Assembly: GCF_035594125.1 (NCBI RefSeq)
Contig: NC_087185.1
Span: forward strand, 12,616,164-12,680,163
DNA: 64,000 nucleotides
Source: Scylla paramamosain
Taxonomy: Eukaryota; Arthropoda; Malacostraca; Decapoda; Portunidae
Direction of reading: 5' to 3'
Part shown: in pieces, positions 11,422-22,147 of the stretch
How the letters are laid out: each line of letters begins with the position of its first letter
Position numbering within the stretch: position 1 is the stretch's first letter
The notes under the pieces: model-generated
Told to the model about the DNA's origin: nothing
Databases searched by the model: none
What the model saw: only the letters and a program-made list of their open reading frames with translations
Position numbers and translations under genes: made by a program

Positions 11422-11826
11422 CTACGAATGGAAGCACAAAGGAATCATAAACAAACATAGAACACATTAACACAAACAAACATTATCTTGATCAACACAA
11501 GACATACCTTGCACACTAGACATTAATATGAAAAGTTCATATACTCACCATATTTGTTCTTTGCATCGTCACTCATAGACTCAAAGCCCGGGTTCAGATG
11601 ATTGCAGACTTCCCTCCATGCTGCAGTGGTTTCAGTCTTGGACTTATATGCTTCAAGGCTTTTGTCCCAGAGAACAGGCCTCTCTTCAACCAGGCTAATC
11701 AACAATTCAACGTCTACATCAACGTCTTCCATTATCAATGGTGAGCAATACTATAAACACGTCTGTGGTCAGGAAACGACTGAAGTGGTGTGACACGCTA
11801 CTCGCGCCGTCCACTTCAGACGGCGG

Positions 11827-12062
11827 AACGTCGACACGTTTGAACAAGTCCATAGAGACCTGTGTACATTTCACGCCGTCGACGGCGCAACGCCGTGCCA
11901 TTTCCAAATGGGCGTCGTTGTGACAACGGCGGCCGTCCACGGCGCCAAGTCGTTCACGGCGTCGGTCGATACGTGTGAAGGCGTCCATAGACATCCATGG
12001 TTATTTGAGAGAACGACGTCGTGCCGTGGACGGCGGACGGCGTAAAGTCGATACGTCTGAAA
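11827..12062. promoter_or_regulatory. Subterminal repeat cluster at the right Harbinger end
   Basis: A motif close to GTCGATACGTCTGAA occurs in the terminal repeat (about 12048) and twice further in (about 11963 and 11828), with GACGGCG/ACAACGGC motifs between. Near the left end GCCGTTGACACAACGGC (about 8669) pairs with a similar block near 11918. Repeats like this are typical binding sites for the transposase or its partner. The right cluster also lies just upstream of the MADF start at 11732, so it may double as promoter DNA. Confidence 0.55.
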
Positions 12063-12068
12063 GGGGCC
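12029..12068 (-). repeat. Right terminal inverted repeat of the Harbinger element
   Basis: Reverse complement of 8575-8614 over 40 bases with no mismatch seen. It is followed by TTA. Confidence 0.93.
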
Positions 12069-12082
12069 TTACATGGCGCAGT

Positions 12083-12220
12083 GAAACCCTTACCTACACC
12101 GGTCAAGATGCCTCTACCTCGCCGATCCCCTCGCTCGACGCCTAGGGCCTCGAAACCCTTACCTACACCGGTCAAGATGCCTCTACCTCGCCGATCCCCT
12201 CGCTCGACGCCTAGGGCCTC
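12083..12220 (+). repeat. 69-bp tandem duplication at the gag N-terminus
   Basis: Two 69-base copies (12083-12151 and 12152-12220) look identical and keep the reading frame (23 codons; MPLPRRSPRSTPRAS occurs twice). The presumed gag ATG at 12108 lies in the first copy. Confidence 0.92.
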
Positions 12221-13040
12221 GACGACAGTGGTTCCTCGCAGCCTCCAGCCGCTGCTCCAGCAGGCAAGGCAGACCATCAGTGACCAGCAACAAGCCATCA
12301 CCACCTTGCAGGCCAACATGGCGGCGCTCATCACACGAGGCAACGTGGCGCCCGCCCCTCGGGTGCCTCTCTCGGCTGCCCCCGAGAAATGCGACCTGGA
12401 TATGACACCAGCTGCATTCAGGTCGTGGAAACGGTCCATGGAGTGCTGGCTTCTCCTCTGCAAGTGGCCACGCCAGGAAGCGGTCCATCACGTCAGACTT
12501 CTCTGTGGCCCCCCGCTGCAACGTGCCTTGGACGCCAGATTCACCTTCGACCAGTGGAGCACCCTCACATAGCAGGAGGCGCTGGACGCCATTGGTAACC
12601 TAGTGCTTCGCTCCTCCAGCCCGGCAGTGCAGTGGGCAGAGTTTTTCGGTGTCAGCCAAGGGCAGGACGAGTGTGTTAGTGACTACTTCGTACGGGGCGC
12701 CCAGAAAGTCAACGACTTTCACTGGGGACTTTCGAGTGTCCCCAGTGCAGCCTCAACCTATCTGAGTACTTGCTATTGAAAAAGCTTGTGGTAGGCATCC
12801 GCGACACGGGCCTCAAACAGCAGGTGTATCAAGCGTGTGACTCGTTAGGCAGTGTGGACGCCCTAAGGGCCATGTGTTGTGCATATGAGGCAGCCCGCCA
12901 ACACACCACAGGCGTGGGCGGTTGGCGGGAAAGCAGTCGCGCGGCTGGCACCGTGCGGGCCGAGGAGGACGGGGACCAGACGCTCGACGCCACCGCTGCC
13001 ACCACCTCTGGCAAGACACAGCCCTCACGTACTTGCTAGA
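12108..13040 (+). pseudogene. gypsy gag, broken
   Basis: Starts at ATG 12108. It reads a basic Pro/Arg-rich start, a helical stretch (about 12235-12330; QQARQTISDQQQAITTLQ) and a capsid-like part (FRSWKRSMECWLLLC, about 12420). An in-frame TAG follows at 12571, the frame resumes to about 12765, then a frameshift leads into LLLKKLVVGIRD...ALRAMCCAYEAA (about 12770-12890), a typical C-terminal capsid segment. It stops at 13037. The zinc knuckle and most of the protease expected between gag and RT are missing; only NCGAG and the post-protease VYFVSSARSLFLSLSACK (about 13107) remain. Confidence 0.75.
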
Positions 13041-13249
13041 ACTGTGGTGCTGGAACTGGGCGGTGTGACATTTACCTTGGCGGCCATGCTACACAGCAAG
13101 AAGTATACTTCGTATCCTCCGCCAGGTCGCTGTTCCTGTCACTGAGCGCGTGCAAGGAGCTGGGGCTGGTGCCCGCCGGCTTCCCTCACCACTCCCTGCC
13201 GACAGTGCAAGCAGTGGAAGCGCGTGACACGACCGCCGAGCCTGCCTAG

Positions 13250-16187
13250 CCGCCTGCCAAGCCCGCCACGATACCATTCCCGCCACACGAGGAGCACGTA
13301 CGACGGCTAGAGGAGTGGCTACTACAACACTTCTCGGCCTCCGCCTTCAACACCACAAGGAGCCCGCTGCCCGTGATGGACGGCGAGCCTCACCACATCC
13401 ACCTGGCACCCAACGCTGTCCCCTACGCCTGCCACACGCCCGCCTTGGTGCCGAAACACTGGGAGGACGAGGTGAAAGCCCAGCTTGAAGACGACGTACG
13501 GCGAGGCGTCATCGAGCCCGTCCCGGCAGGGGAACCCACGGAATGGTGTGCCCGCATGGTTGTGGTAGCAAAGAAATCAGGGCAACCGCGGCGCACCGTC
13601 GATTACCAGCGCCTCAACGCCGCATGCCGCAGAGAGACACACCACACCCCCGCCCCCTTCGACATGGTGTCTAGTGTCCCCAAACATTGCTTCAAGACAG
13701 TGGCTGACGCTTATTGGGGGTACCACCAAGTCAGGCTGGACGAGGAGAGTCGAAGTCTCACCACCTTCATCACCCCATGGGGGAGGTTCAGGTACCTCCG
13801 GACCCCCACGGGCCACTGTTCTGCTGGCGACGCATACACAAAGCGCTTCGATGACGCCATCCAAGGCATCGTGAGGAAGCACAAGTGTATCGACGACACC
13901 CTCCTCTACGACAGCAACATCGAAGACGCATTCTGGCACACGTACGAGTTTCTGGCGACCTGTGCAGCCAAGGGGATTACTTTGAAGCCTCAAAAATTCC
14001 AGTTCGCACGGAGGGAGGTGGATTTCGTGGGTTTTCGCCTCGGCTGGGAGGAGTACAAACCCACAGACGAGCGCCTAGCGGCAATCAAAAGCTTCAGGAT
14101 GCCTGACAAGCCCTCCATCTCAGACATCAGGTCGTGGTATGGGTTTGTCAATCAACTTGCCCCATTCCTCGCCACAGCCCCAATCATGAACGCTTTCAGG
14201 GAGCTCCTGAAGAAGCCGTGCGGAAAGGCTGTGTACTGGGACGAGCATCTGCAGGAGAAATTCCGCCGCGCTCAGGACTCCATATGCCAGCTTGCAAAGG
14301 ACGGCCTGGCATATTACGACAAAACCCGCCCCACACTTGCCCTCACAGACTGGAGCAGGGAGGGCATTGGATTCATTATCCTGCAGCAGTTCTGCCACTG
14401 CTCGTCTGCTGCCGCTCCCTTCTGCTGCAGGGCGGGCTGGCGTCTGGCCCTGTGCGGAAGCCGCCACCTCACGGCCGCCGAGACTGGTTACGCCGCGGTA
14501 GAGGGGGAAACCTTGGCTGTGGTGTGGTGCCTCCAGAAAGCCCGGCTGTTCTTGTTGGGGTGCCCGAACCTCACCATCGTCACCGACCACCGCCCTCTCA
14601 CCAAGCTGCTGGGGGACAGGGCCCTCACAGAAGTCATCAACCCACGACTCTTCCGGCTCAAGGAGCGAACGCTACAGTACTGCTTTCAAGTCAAATATCT
14701 GCCAGGAAAAAGGAACGCCGCAGCTGACTTCCTGTCCAGGTACCCAGCCCTCAGAAGCCCCACCACAGACACCGACGCCATCCTGGATGAGGACCTCACC
14801 GAGGCAGTAGCAGCCGTGGTCATCGCCACAGCCGAACACGAGGGTCACGTTCTCGACGAGTCAGCGGTGAGAAAATCTGCAGCCGACGACCCTGTCTACC
14901 AACTACTACTGGCCAAAGTGTTGGCCGCGGACTGGCACCTGCACAAGGCGCAAGAAGTGGCCTGCCTGCGCCCGTTCTATGGCGTGAGGGACCGGTTGGC
15001 AGTCTCTCAAGACCTTGTCACATACACCTTTGACCAGGGTTGTGTACGACTCGTGATTCCTGAGCCCCTCCGCCCACAGGTAGCAGCAAACTTACACGCT
15101 GGTCACCAAGGACTAGATTCCATGCTGCGGAGGGGAAGGCAATGTGTATACTGGCCCGGGTTGGAAGGGGACCTGCAGCACTACCGGGCGTCGTGCACGT
15201 CATGCGAGACGCACGCTCCCTCTCAACCCTCAGAAACACTCGTCATCACGCCGCCCCCAGAGTACCCATTCCAATCCACAGTGGCGGACATGTTTCAGCA
15301 TGAGGGGCACACCTACATGGTCTACGCTGACAGGCTCACTGGATGGCTAGAACTCGCCCATTTCCCACACGGTGCGGTGCTACATCTAATAAAATCAAGA
15401 GTCAAATGAGGCAGTACTTCACGCGATGGGACGCCCCGGAACAGCTGTCCACTGATGGGGGGCCGAACCTGGCGAGCGAGGAAATGTCGGAATTCCTCAA
15501 GAAGTGGGGTGTCATTGCACGCCTGTCCTCAGCACAGTACCCACAGTCAAACGGGCGGGCCGAAGCAGCGGTCAAGACGGCCAAAAGAATCATCAGAGCC
15601 AACACAGGTAGCGGGGGCTCATTGGACACGGACAAAACCTCCCTCGCTGTGCTGCAGTACCTCAACACCCCGCTGCGATCTGTCAACAAGTCCCCCGCCC
15701 AACTTGCCACCGGAAGGCAGCTGCGTGATGGCGTGCCAACGGCCCGACGACATTACAAGGTGGACAGGCACTGGGGAAGGACGCAGCGTGAGAGAGAAGT
15801 GAAAATGGGGGAGGAAGGCAACACCCTGATGGCAACCTGCACACCCAGACAGCTCCGGCCCCTGTCCCCCGGCACACGAGTAAGGATGCAGAACCAGGCC
15901 TCGGGCACGTGGGACCGCACGGGCTTGATCGTGGAGGCGCTGCCCTACAGGCAGTACACCGTCAGGCTTGATGGTAGCTGCCGAATAAGCCTCAGGAACA
16001 GGAAGCATCTGCGGCCCGTCGCTGAGTCAACCCCACCGCCCGCACCGTCAACCCTGCGCCCACCAACCCCGCCGGCCGCTCAACCAACCACGACACCTGC
16101 ACAAGTCTCAACCCCCACCCAACCTCAGCTACGCCCCGCACCCAGGAGGCAGGTGCGGCGACCGGGGTGGCTGAGCGACTATGTGTA

Positions 16188-16188
<1 letters not shown>
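13250..16188 (+). pseudogene. gypsy pol: reverse transcriptase, RNase H and integrase, one frameshift
   Basis: The frame is open from 13250 (after a TAG at 13247) to 15409; the first Met is 13373. Residues below count from that Met. RT: VADAYWGYHQ (Asp112) and CIDDTLLYD (Asp174-175, Cys in place of the usual aromatic). RNase H: LTDWSREGIG (Asp326), EGETLAVVW, TDHRPLTKL (Asp405), AADFLSR (Asp452). Integrase: HHCC zinc site His575, His578, Cys608, Cys611, and first catalytic Asp639 in VADMF. A frameshift near 15375 moves the rest into the frame of 15343-16188, which supplies the second Asp (QLSTDGG) and Glu (NGRAEAAVK), then a C-terminal barrel-like part (SPGTRVRMQN) and a Pro-rich tail ending at 16188. 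All catalytic residues are present. The frameshift blocks integrase as read. Confidence 0.92.

Positions 16189-16230
<42 letters not shown>
16189..16230. repeat. (CA)n microsatellite
   Basis: A CA run beginning directly at the pol stop codon, interrupted once (CAAACA). Confidence 0.95.
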
Positions 16231-16237
<7 letters not shown>

Positions 16238-16447
16238 AGACAGACTTCAGGCCAGGTAAAACCATCGTTCTTCTAGTTTGTATTTTGTATTATTATTTTC
16301 AAAGGTATTGTTCTCTTTTTGTTCCTCACCCGTACGTGTATACTTACCTCCATTCCAAGTTTAGTTCGTTTCCCTACCTTGCCGTCGTAGCCCGTTATGC
16401 TCATACACATATCAGATTAATGTGTTGCAGGCACACATTTATCTTAC

Positions 16448-16507
16448 GGGGGGATATTGGATATATTATTATTTGTACGTGGTGTACGATATGTTTTCCC
16501 GACGGCA
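16448..16507 (+). mobile_element. Polypurine tract and truncated 3' LTR
   Basis: GGGGGGA is followed by TATTGGATATATTATTATTT, which repeats 8416 onward. Similarity to the 5' LTR stops at about 16507, where unrelated AT-rich DNA begins. Confidence 0.65.
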
Positions 16508-17209
16508 GAACTTGTGGAATATTTCAAATGTATGAATTATTTAGAATATTCCTAAATTTAAGTTTGAGTACCGGTTATTAAAATTAACACTGCATTAAAG
16601 AGATAGCTAATTGAGGAACTATCAAATGAAGTTTACTCTATCAATTACTTAGTTTAGTTAGTAGTCACAGAATTCCATATGGTAGCAACCCGTGATAGTT
16701 CCCTATTATTGATATATCAATAAGTCAAGGTATTATGTCAAATTAACCGACTGGTTACATGCTGAGGCAAACACAAGTTAACTGCATAAATGATTTAGTG
16801 TTGAAGTGAAAGAGACCGGTCAGTTCCTGCCCTTGTATAGACGAAACTTCATTCACTACTGTCCTATTTTATGGTGCTTCAGAATTCAAATTTAACTCCC
16901 TATCGACTTTATCTTGCTTTTGTTTTTACCAGTATTTCATGTAAGTAATTTTTCCTATTTACATTGGTATAAGTTATGATTTCCGATATCTTGAAGCCAA
17001 AGGGAGAAATATAATTAAACTAAAGCTGACATCTTGATTCATTTGTTGCAGATTCTGCATAAATTTCCTGGCAGTGAATTTAAGATTACCTTTGGGAACC
17101 ACCAACGTCTGAGTGAGGAATGCTGTCAGTTCTCTAGAAGAGTTTAATAAATTGACCTCGGATCCACCTAAAACAGGAAAGTCTGCTTTTACAGTACATA
17201 TACTTCCAC

Positions 17210-17248
<39 letters not shown>

Positions 17249-18365
17249 AGCCAATTTTCTATGATATCTTATGTATCTTTGACATTCTTCTCTTCTACAT
17301 AAAGGCTAAAGTGCCTGAGATTTCTCATTATAAATAAAAAATAAATAAAAAAGAATACCACTTCCCCATCCCTTACATTTGCTTTCTCTGTTCCCTTTTA
17401 GTTATATAGATATAGATATGTCTATCCAATAAAGAAGTCAGATATTCTTTTTTTTCTGTAGGACATGTCATTTCTTTAATAACCTAGTTGTTTATAATTG
17501 AAACTTTGCCTGCGTCTGGATGAATTCAAATCAAACACTGCGTCTGGATGAATTCAAATCAAACACTAAGGTTGATATTTCTGGCAATGAATTTAGCCTC
17601 ATGCCAATACAGAAGATATGAAAACGTCAGTATTTCGGGGACAGCTAAGTTATTGCTGACATATGGTAACGGTCTGTCATCTACTCTATATTTAATCTCC
17701 ATTAGAACAAAACTCTCCTTTGACAGTTTTTAAATGTCCCCACCATCCTCTCATAGAGACAGCCGAAGTGGCTGTAGAGGGTATGAACTTCCACTCACAC
17801 TCCTTAACTTATTCTCTGGCGTCTTCAGAAATTTGTAGAAGTAGCTAAAGAACTTCTTTCATGTATTCAAGTGCATCCAGTAGCGGAAGAAGTGGTAGGG
17901 GAAAAAGTGTAGGGGATGAGTTAAGGAACTGCATGGCGGACAGCTGACACTGAAGGGGCCGTAAAAGAAAAGAGCAGTGCACATGAAGTAAAAGGAACTT
18001 ATAAGGAAAAAATGTGCCAAAGGAAATTAGAATAAGAACAGAATACAAGTCTTGGAATAGTTAAGTGAAATAGCTATTAAAAAAAAAAAAATGAAAAGGT
18101 AGATGAGTTTGTCGGGGAGCTGGGTGAAATGTTCAACGAGAATAAATTGCTTTGAAAGGGAGATGAAAAAGGTGGAGGGAAGAGAAGTGTGCGAATATAA
18201 GAATGAAAATAAGAGGATGGAAGTTTTGTGGGTAGTAAGGAGGTGGAAGGTGTGTGGAGATGTTTTGATCGTCTAGTGAATGAGAAGACAGTAGGAGTGG
18301 CAATTAATACCTGTTATGGGTATGGAACCAGGTAAAGAATGAGTGTGTATGCAGACTATTATTGC
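16508..18365. other. AT-rich intronic DNA, no gene recognised
   Basis: Contains a poly-T run (17213-17245) and a 25-bp direct repeat (about 17515-17565; ATGAATTCAAATCAAACACT twice). Two loosely similar segments on the minus strand (about 17045-17170 and 17570-17690) share TTGCCAGAAAT-like cores. No supported coding region. I infer it is intron of the receptor gene. Confidence 0.6.
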
Positions 18366-19420
18366 TCTTGAATCTTCAGAATTTTCTTCCACTTGTCACT
18401 CTCAGACTAAGTCTAACTGTGTTGTATACTTCTCACTAAACTCCTCTAACTATAAAAAAAATTCTTTGGTTATTTAACTAACAAAGTGGAGCACATCTTG
18501 ACTTTCTTCCCCTTTGCAGAGGTCTCCATTCTTGAAGACTTCAATATTCACCACCAGTTCTCCCTTCCTTTACCAACCTGGTGAACCAGCTTTAGACTTT
18601 GCTATCCTCCACGACTTAGAGCACCTTACTCGTATTCCTGACCGTCTTGGAGATACGCGCAACAGTCTTGACCTTTTCCTAACCTCTAAGCCTACTTATG
18701 CTGTCGCTCTGTCTTTTACACTCCTCCGATCACAATCTCATATCTGTATCTTGTCCTATCGCTCCAATTCCTCCTCAGGATGCACCAAAGCGGAGGTGCC
18801 TCTGGCGTTTTGCCTCTGGTAATTGAGGGGACCTGAGGAGGTATTATTCTGATTACCTGCTTTTTCAGAGATCCGTCCTTTTGTGCTGAGAGCATATTAG
18901 AAATGATGGTGTCTCGTATGGAAGTGTGCATTCCTCACTCTTTCTGTCGCCCTAAACCTTCCAAATCTTGGTTTAACACAGCCTGTTTTTGTGTTATACA
19001 TGATAGAGAGGTGGCTCACAAACGGTACTTGAGCCTTCCATCAGCTGAATCTCATGCACTTTATATTTCTGTCTGGAATCATGCCAAGTTTGTTTTCCAA
19101 CTAGCCAAAACTCCATTAGCAATAAAAAATGTGAAAATAGAAAATGTGAAAAAACTTCCAACATCACTTCTGGCACCTCGCTAAAAATATTTTAATTACT
19201 TTACTACATCTTTTCCTCCTTTATTTCAACTTTATGGAACTACTACTATCCCACCTATCTCTAAAACTGACCTCTTTACTCAAGCCTTTGCTAAAGAAAA
19301 ACTCTACCTTGGATGATTTAGGCTTGTTTCTCCCTCTCCTCCACTTTCTAATATTTAATGCATCCCATTCAAGATCCTTCGCAATGATGTTCTCTATGTC
19401 ATCTCTGGCATTTCTCTGGA
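18366..19420 (+). mobile_element. LINE-A copy 2, truncated at both ends
   Basis: Begins inside the endonuclease (LESSEFS-like block) and runs through [16 protein letters not shown] (about 18630) and the linker (SFCRPKPSKSWFNTA, about 18940). It ends in the N-terminal RT part near 19410. Many frameshifts and small deletions make it one of the older copies. Confidence 0.85.
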
Positions 19421-20497
19421 TTTTTTTTTTTTAAGTTGTCATTAATTTTGTTAATATTGGACTCAGGCTAGCAAGCGTAAGGCGCTCAGTGAATATTGGG
19501 TGAGGCAGGAGGTAGTCGCCTCGTAAACCGTGACGATGACTAGACCATCTACCCAACCACTCCGCTCCCTCACTCACATCCCACCTAGCTGCTCCACGCC
19601 CACCCTGGAGGTTAGATAGGCTGCATTAACAATGATAATGTTATTTATACATGAAAGATAAATAATATGTAAATTATTTTTCATATAGTCTTGTATATAA
19701 ATAACAGGGCACTTTGATTATCGAGAACGCTCTCTCAGTCTTACAAAGGTGACCTCAACATAACCTGAATTTGACCTGATGTGACTAGACCCTCTTCTAC
19801 TGACTACTAAGGACCAATGGACGTGTGAGTTGATATTTCCATCTTGTTTATGGTGTAAGGAAGATGTTCAACATAAAAGTTCTATTATCTTGAAACTTTT
19901 TTTTTTTCTTCTAAATAAAGTAGAAATAACTTTGTAAGTAACAATCCAATTTTGTTTTATTTACTTATTTATTGTTATGTAAATATTTATCTATTTATTT
20001 ATTTATTTTATTTTTTTTGCAAAATGACCACGACACACAAATCTAAAATTTTATCCATTTCCAAGCATTAATTGCCATAAATATTAAGTATACAAATTTT
20101 TCAATTGCGATCTTCTAATGAACAATTTAAGTGGTAATTTGCAATGTGATTCAAATTAGCCTTTTCAGCTACATTTATGAAAATGGACATTATTGTATCT
20201 TAAGGTTAAAAAATATGTGGATCAAAGGAAATTACTGTACTCTAAATATAGTTATTTATATGATTTTGTAATTCTCTAAAAGTGGATAATTGCACAAAAA
20301 TTTCTTCAATGGTTTGAAGTAAATTATTGATATAAAGGCAACACGTAACCATGCATATTGTGCAAGAAAATTATTGACCTAGCTAAAATTAACTAAGATT
20401 AGGAGGACCAGAGAACCGTCATTAGCCACGAGTAACTTTTTTTCAATTTTGTTTAAGAACTATTACTGAGAGTAGTGGAGACGCAAAAATATTTATA
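19421..20497. other. Unassigned AT-rich intronic DNA
   Basis: A GC-richer block at about 19465-19620 (GGAGGTAGTCGCCTCGTAAA) looks like part of a dispersed repeat but is not identified. The rest is AT-rich with T and ATTT runs. No gene seen. Confidence 0.5.
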
Positions 20498-20605
20498 CAT
20501 ATGTTTTATTGATTATGAAGAAGCGTTTGATACAGTAAGGCATGAAGAACTTATGAGAATACTTAAAGGAAACAGGAATGGATAGTAAAGATATAAGGAT
20601 AAGTA
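20498..20605 (+). pseudogene. Fragment of a third LINE type (RT block DYEEAFDTV)
   Basis: Reads FIDYEEAFDTVRHEELMRIL, the catalytic-Asp block of RTE-like or L1-like reverse transcriptases, followed by a frame break. It is cut on the right by LINE-A copy 3. Confidence 0.6.
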
Positions 20606-21930
20606 GTCAAAGGGTGGAGGAGAGGGAGGAACAAGCCCTGGATCGTCCAAGGTAGCAAAGGTTTGAGCAAAGAGATCAGCTTTAGAGATAGATATGATAG
20701 AAGTGGTTGAAATAAAGGAGGGAAAGAAAGAGCAAAGTTATTGGAGATGTTGTTGGCTAGATGCCAGAATCCTCGAGGGGAAAGATTTTGAAAGATTTTG
20801 ACACCTGTTAATGAATGAGTTTTTGGCTAGTTGAAGAACAGACTTGGCATGGTTTCGGGCAGAAATATAAAGATTCTGGTGATGGAAGGCTCAAGTACCT
20901 TTAGTGGGCCACCTCTCTATCATGTATAACACGACAACAGACAGTGTTAAACCAAGGTTTGGAAGGTTTGGGTCGAGAAAAAGAGTGAGAAATGTACGCC
21001 TCCATGCCAAACACTATCACCTCTGTTATGCGCTCAGCACACAGAGACGAGTCTCTAACACGGAAGCAGTAGTCATTCCAAGGAGAATCAGCAAAATACC
21101 TTCTCAGGTTCCCCCAACTAGCAGAATCAAAACATCAGAGGCACCTCCGCTTTGGAGGATCCTGAGGAGTCATAGGAGCGATAGGACAAGAGAGAAGGAG
21201 AGGAGAGGGTAATAAGGTAAGGATAGGAGAAGAGAGGGTGACAGCATAAGCAGAAGGATTAGAGGTTAGGAAAAGGTCAATAATGCCGGGCATATCTCCA
21301 AGACGGTCAGGAATACGAGTAAGGTGTTGCACGAATTGCTCTAGATCAAGGAGGATAACAAGTTGAGAGCTAATTCACCAGGATGGTCAGTGAAGGGAGA
21401 GGAAAGCCAAAGCTGGTGGTGAACATTGAAGTCTCCTAGAATGAGGATCTCCACAAAAGGAAAGAGAGTCAGAATGTGCTCCACTTTGGAAGTTAAGCAC
21501 TCAATGATTTTTTTATAGTCAGAGAAGTTAGGTGAGAGGTATACAGCACAAATAAATTTAGTTTGAGAGTGACTCTGTAGTCGTATGGTGTAAAACTCGA
21601 AAAATTCAAGTACGACAGCACGAGAGCAGGTTAAGTCATTGTACAAATAAACGCAACATCCAGCTTTGGATTGAAACTGAAGATAGAGAAAGTGAAAGTA
21701 GGAGGGAACAGAAAAAGGGCTACTGTCAGTTGCCTCAGACACCGGTGTTTGAATAAGGAAAAGAAGATGAGGTTTAGTAGAAGAGAGTTAGTGTTCTACA
21801 GATTGAAATTTAGATCTATGACCGCGAATGTTGTAGAGGTTAATAAAGAAAAAGTTGAGGGGGTGGTGTCAAGACACTTAGGGTCGATACCAGAAGAGCA
21901 GTCCGACCTGGGGACTGACAGCAAATTAGT
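20606..21930 (-). mobile_element. LINE-A copy 3 (endonuclease and linker only)
   Basis: Antisense LINE-A. It runs from the region of the protein start (about 21930, opposite the PRSDCLS-coding part) through the endonuclease ([15 protein letters not shown] at about 21700, [17 protein letters not shown] at about 21440, [11 protein letters not shown] at about 21325) to the linker and the first RT codons near 20610. Both ends are incomplete and the reading frame is broken several times. Confidence 0.85.
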
Positions 21931-22147
21931 ACTGGAAAGAAAAAGTACCATTTATCAGTACACATGCCTGAGACTAGCCAAGGCACTTAGCTAGAATCTT
22001 GAGAGGACTGTCTGCCTGGAGTATTATGCTCAGTGGTAACGGGCTGTTATGCGTGATATCAGGAGTGCAACTAACTGCGCCGTTTTCGGAGCTGGTTATA
22101 TAAAAGCTTGGGTCCAGGTGTTCGGATCTTTTCTTTTTTTTTTATTT
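21931..22147. other. Unassigned spacer between two LINE-A copies
   Basis: About 220 bases with no recognisable coding or repeat structure. Confidence 0.5.

Larger units (their letters stand above)
9253..11732 (-). pseudogene. Harbinger-encoded MADF-BESS DNA-binding protein, two exons, frameshifted
   Basis: Exon 1 (11732-11549) starts at ATG 11732 and reads the N-terminal half of a MADF domain (ELLISLVEERPVLWDK, TAAWREV). It ends at donor G|GTGAGT. Exon 2 (from 10007, acceptor TTTCTTTCTAG) restores the frame and completes the MADF domain (KKWTNIRDRYIKYLKK). Further on, a BESS-type motif (FFKGILPSLQKL...FQSGVIKMI) lies at about 9670-9595. The C-terminus is Ser/Thr/Pro rich and ends ...DLDFALEN at 9253. 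Three lesions are seen: one extra base in an A run near 9930, a TAG near 9873, and a frameshift at a CA run near 9450. MADF/Myb-like partners bind transposon ends in this superfamily. Confidence 0.85.
8575..12068. mobile_element. PIF/Harbinger DNA transposon (3494 bp) inserted in a gypsy element
   Basis: The element is bounded by 40-bp terminal inverted repeats without a visible mismatch (8575-8614 and 12029-12068; outer end GGCCCCTTTCAGACGTATCG). It encodes the two proteins expected of this superfamily: a DDE transposase on the plus strand and a MADF-BESS DNA-binding protein on the minus strand. The right flank is TTA, the usual kind of 3-bp PIF/Harbinger target. The left flank reads TTGG, so the duplication is degraded or absent. 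The transposase is open but the partner gene carries frameshifts, so autonomy is doubtful. Confidence 0.93.
12069..16507 (+). mobile_element. Ty3/gypsy LTR retrotransposon, internal region and 3' LTR remnant
   Basis: Order: a TGGCGCAGTGAAAC primer-binding-like site at 12074 (TGG pairs with the CCA end of a tRNA), gag, RT, RNase H, integrase, a polypurine run (GGGGGGA at 16448-16454) and the start of the 3' LTR (16455-16507), truncated. RT-RNaseH before integrase is the Ty3/gypsy order. GC-rich codon use and Arg/Pro-rich proteins contrast with the AT-rich LINEs around it. The 5' LTR lies on the far side of the Harbinger insertion. Several stops and frameshifts make it defective. Confidence 0.9.

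Noticed and set aside
8571..12071. A TTA target-site duplication for the Harbinger element
   Set aside because: The right flank is TTA but the left is TTGG. At least two changes would be needed, so it is not claimed.
17090..17167. Possible 78-bp receptor exon on the minus strand, bounded by AG and GT and open in one frame
   Set aside because: The sequence has no clear Cys-loop receptor motif, and a loosely similar segment without splice signals lies at about 17570-17690, suggesting a diverged repeat.
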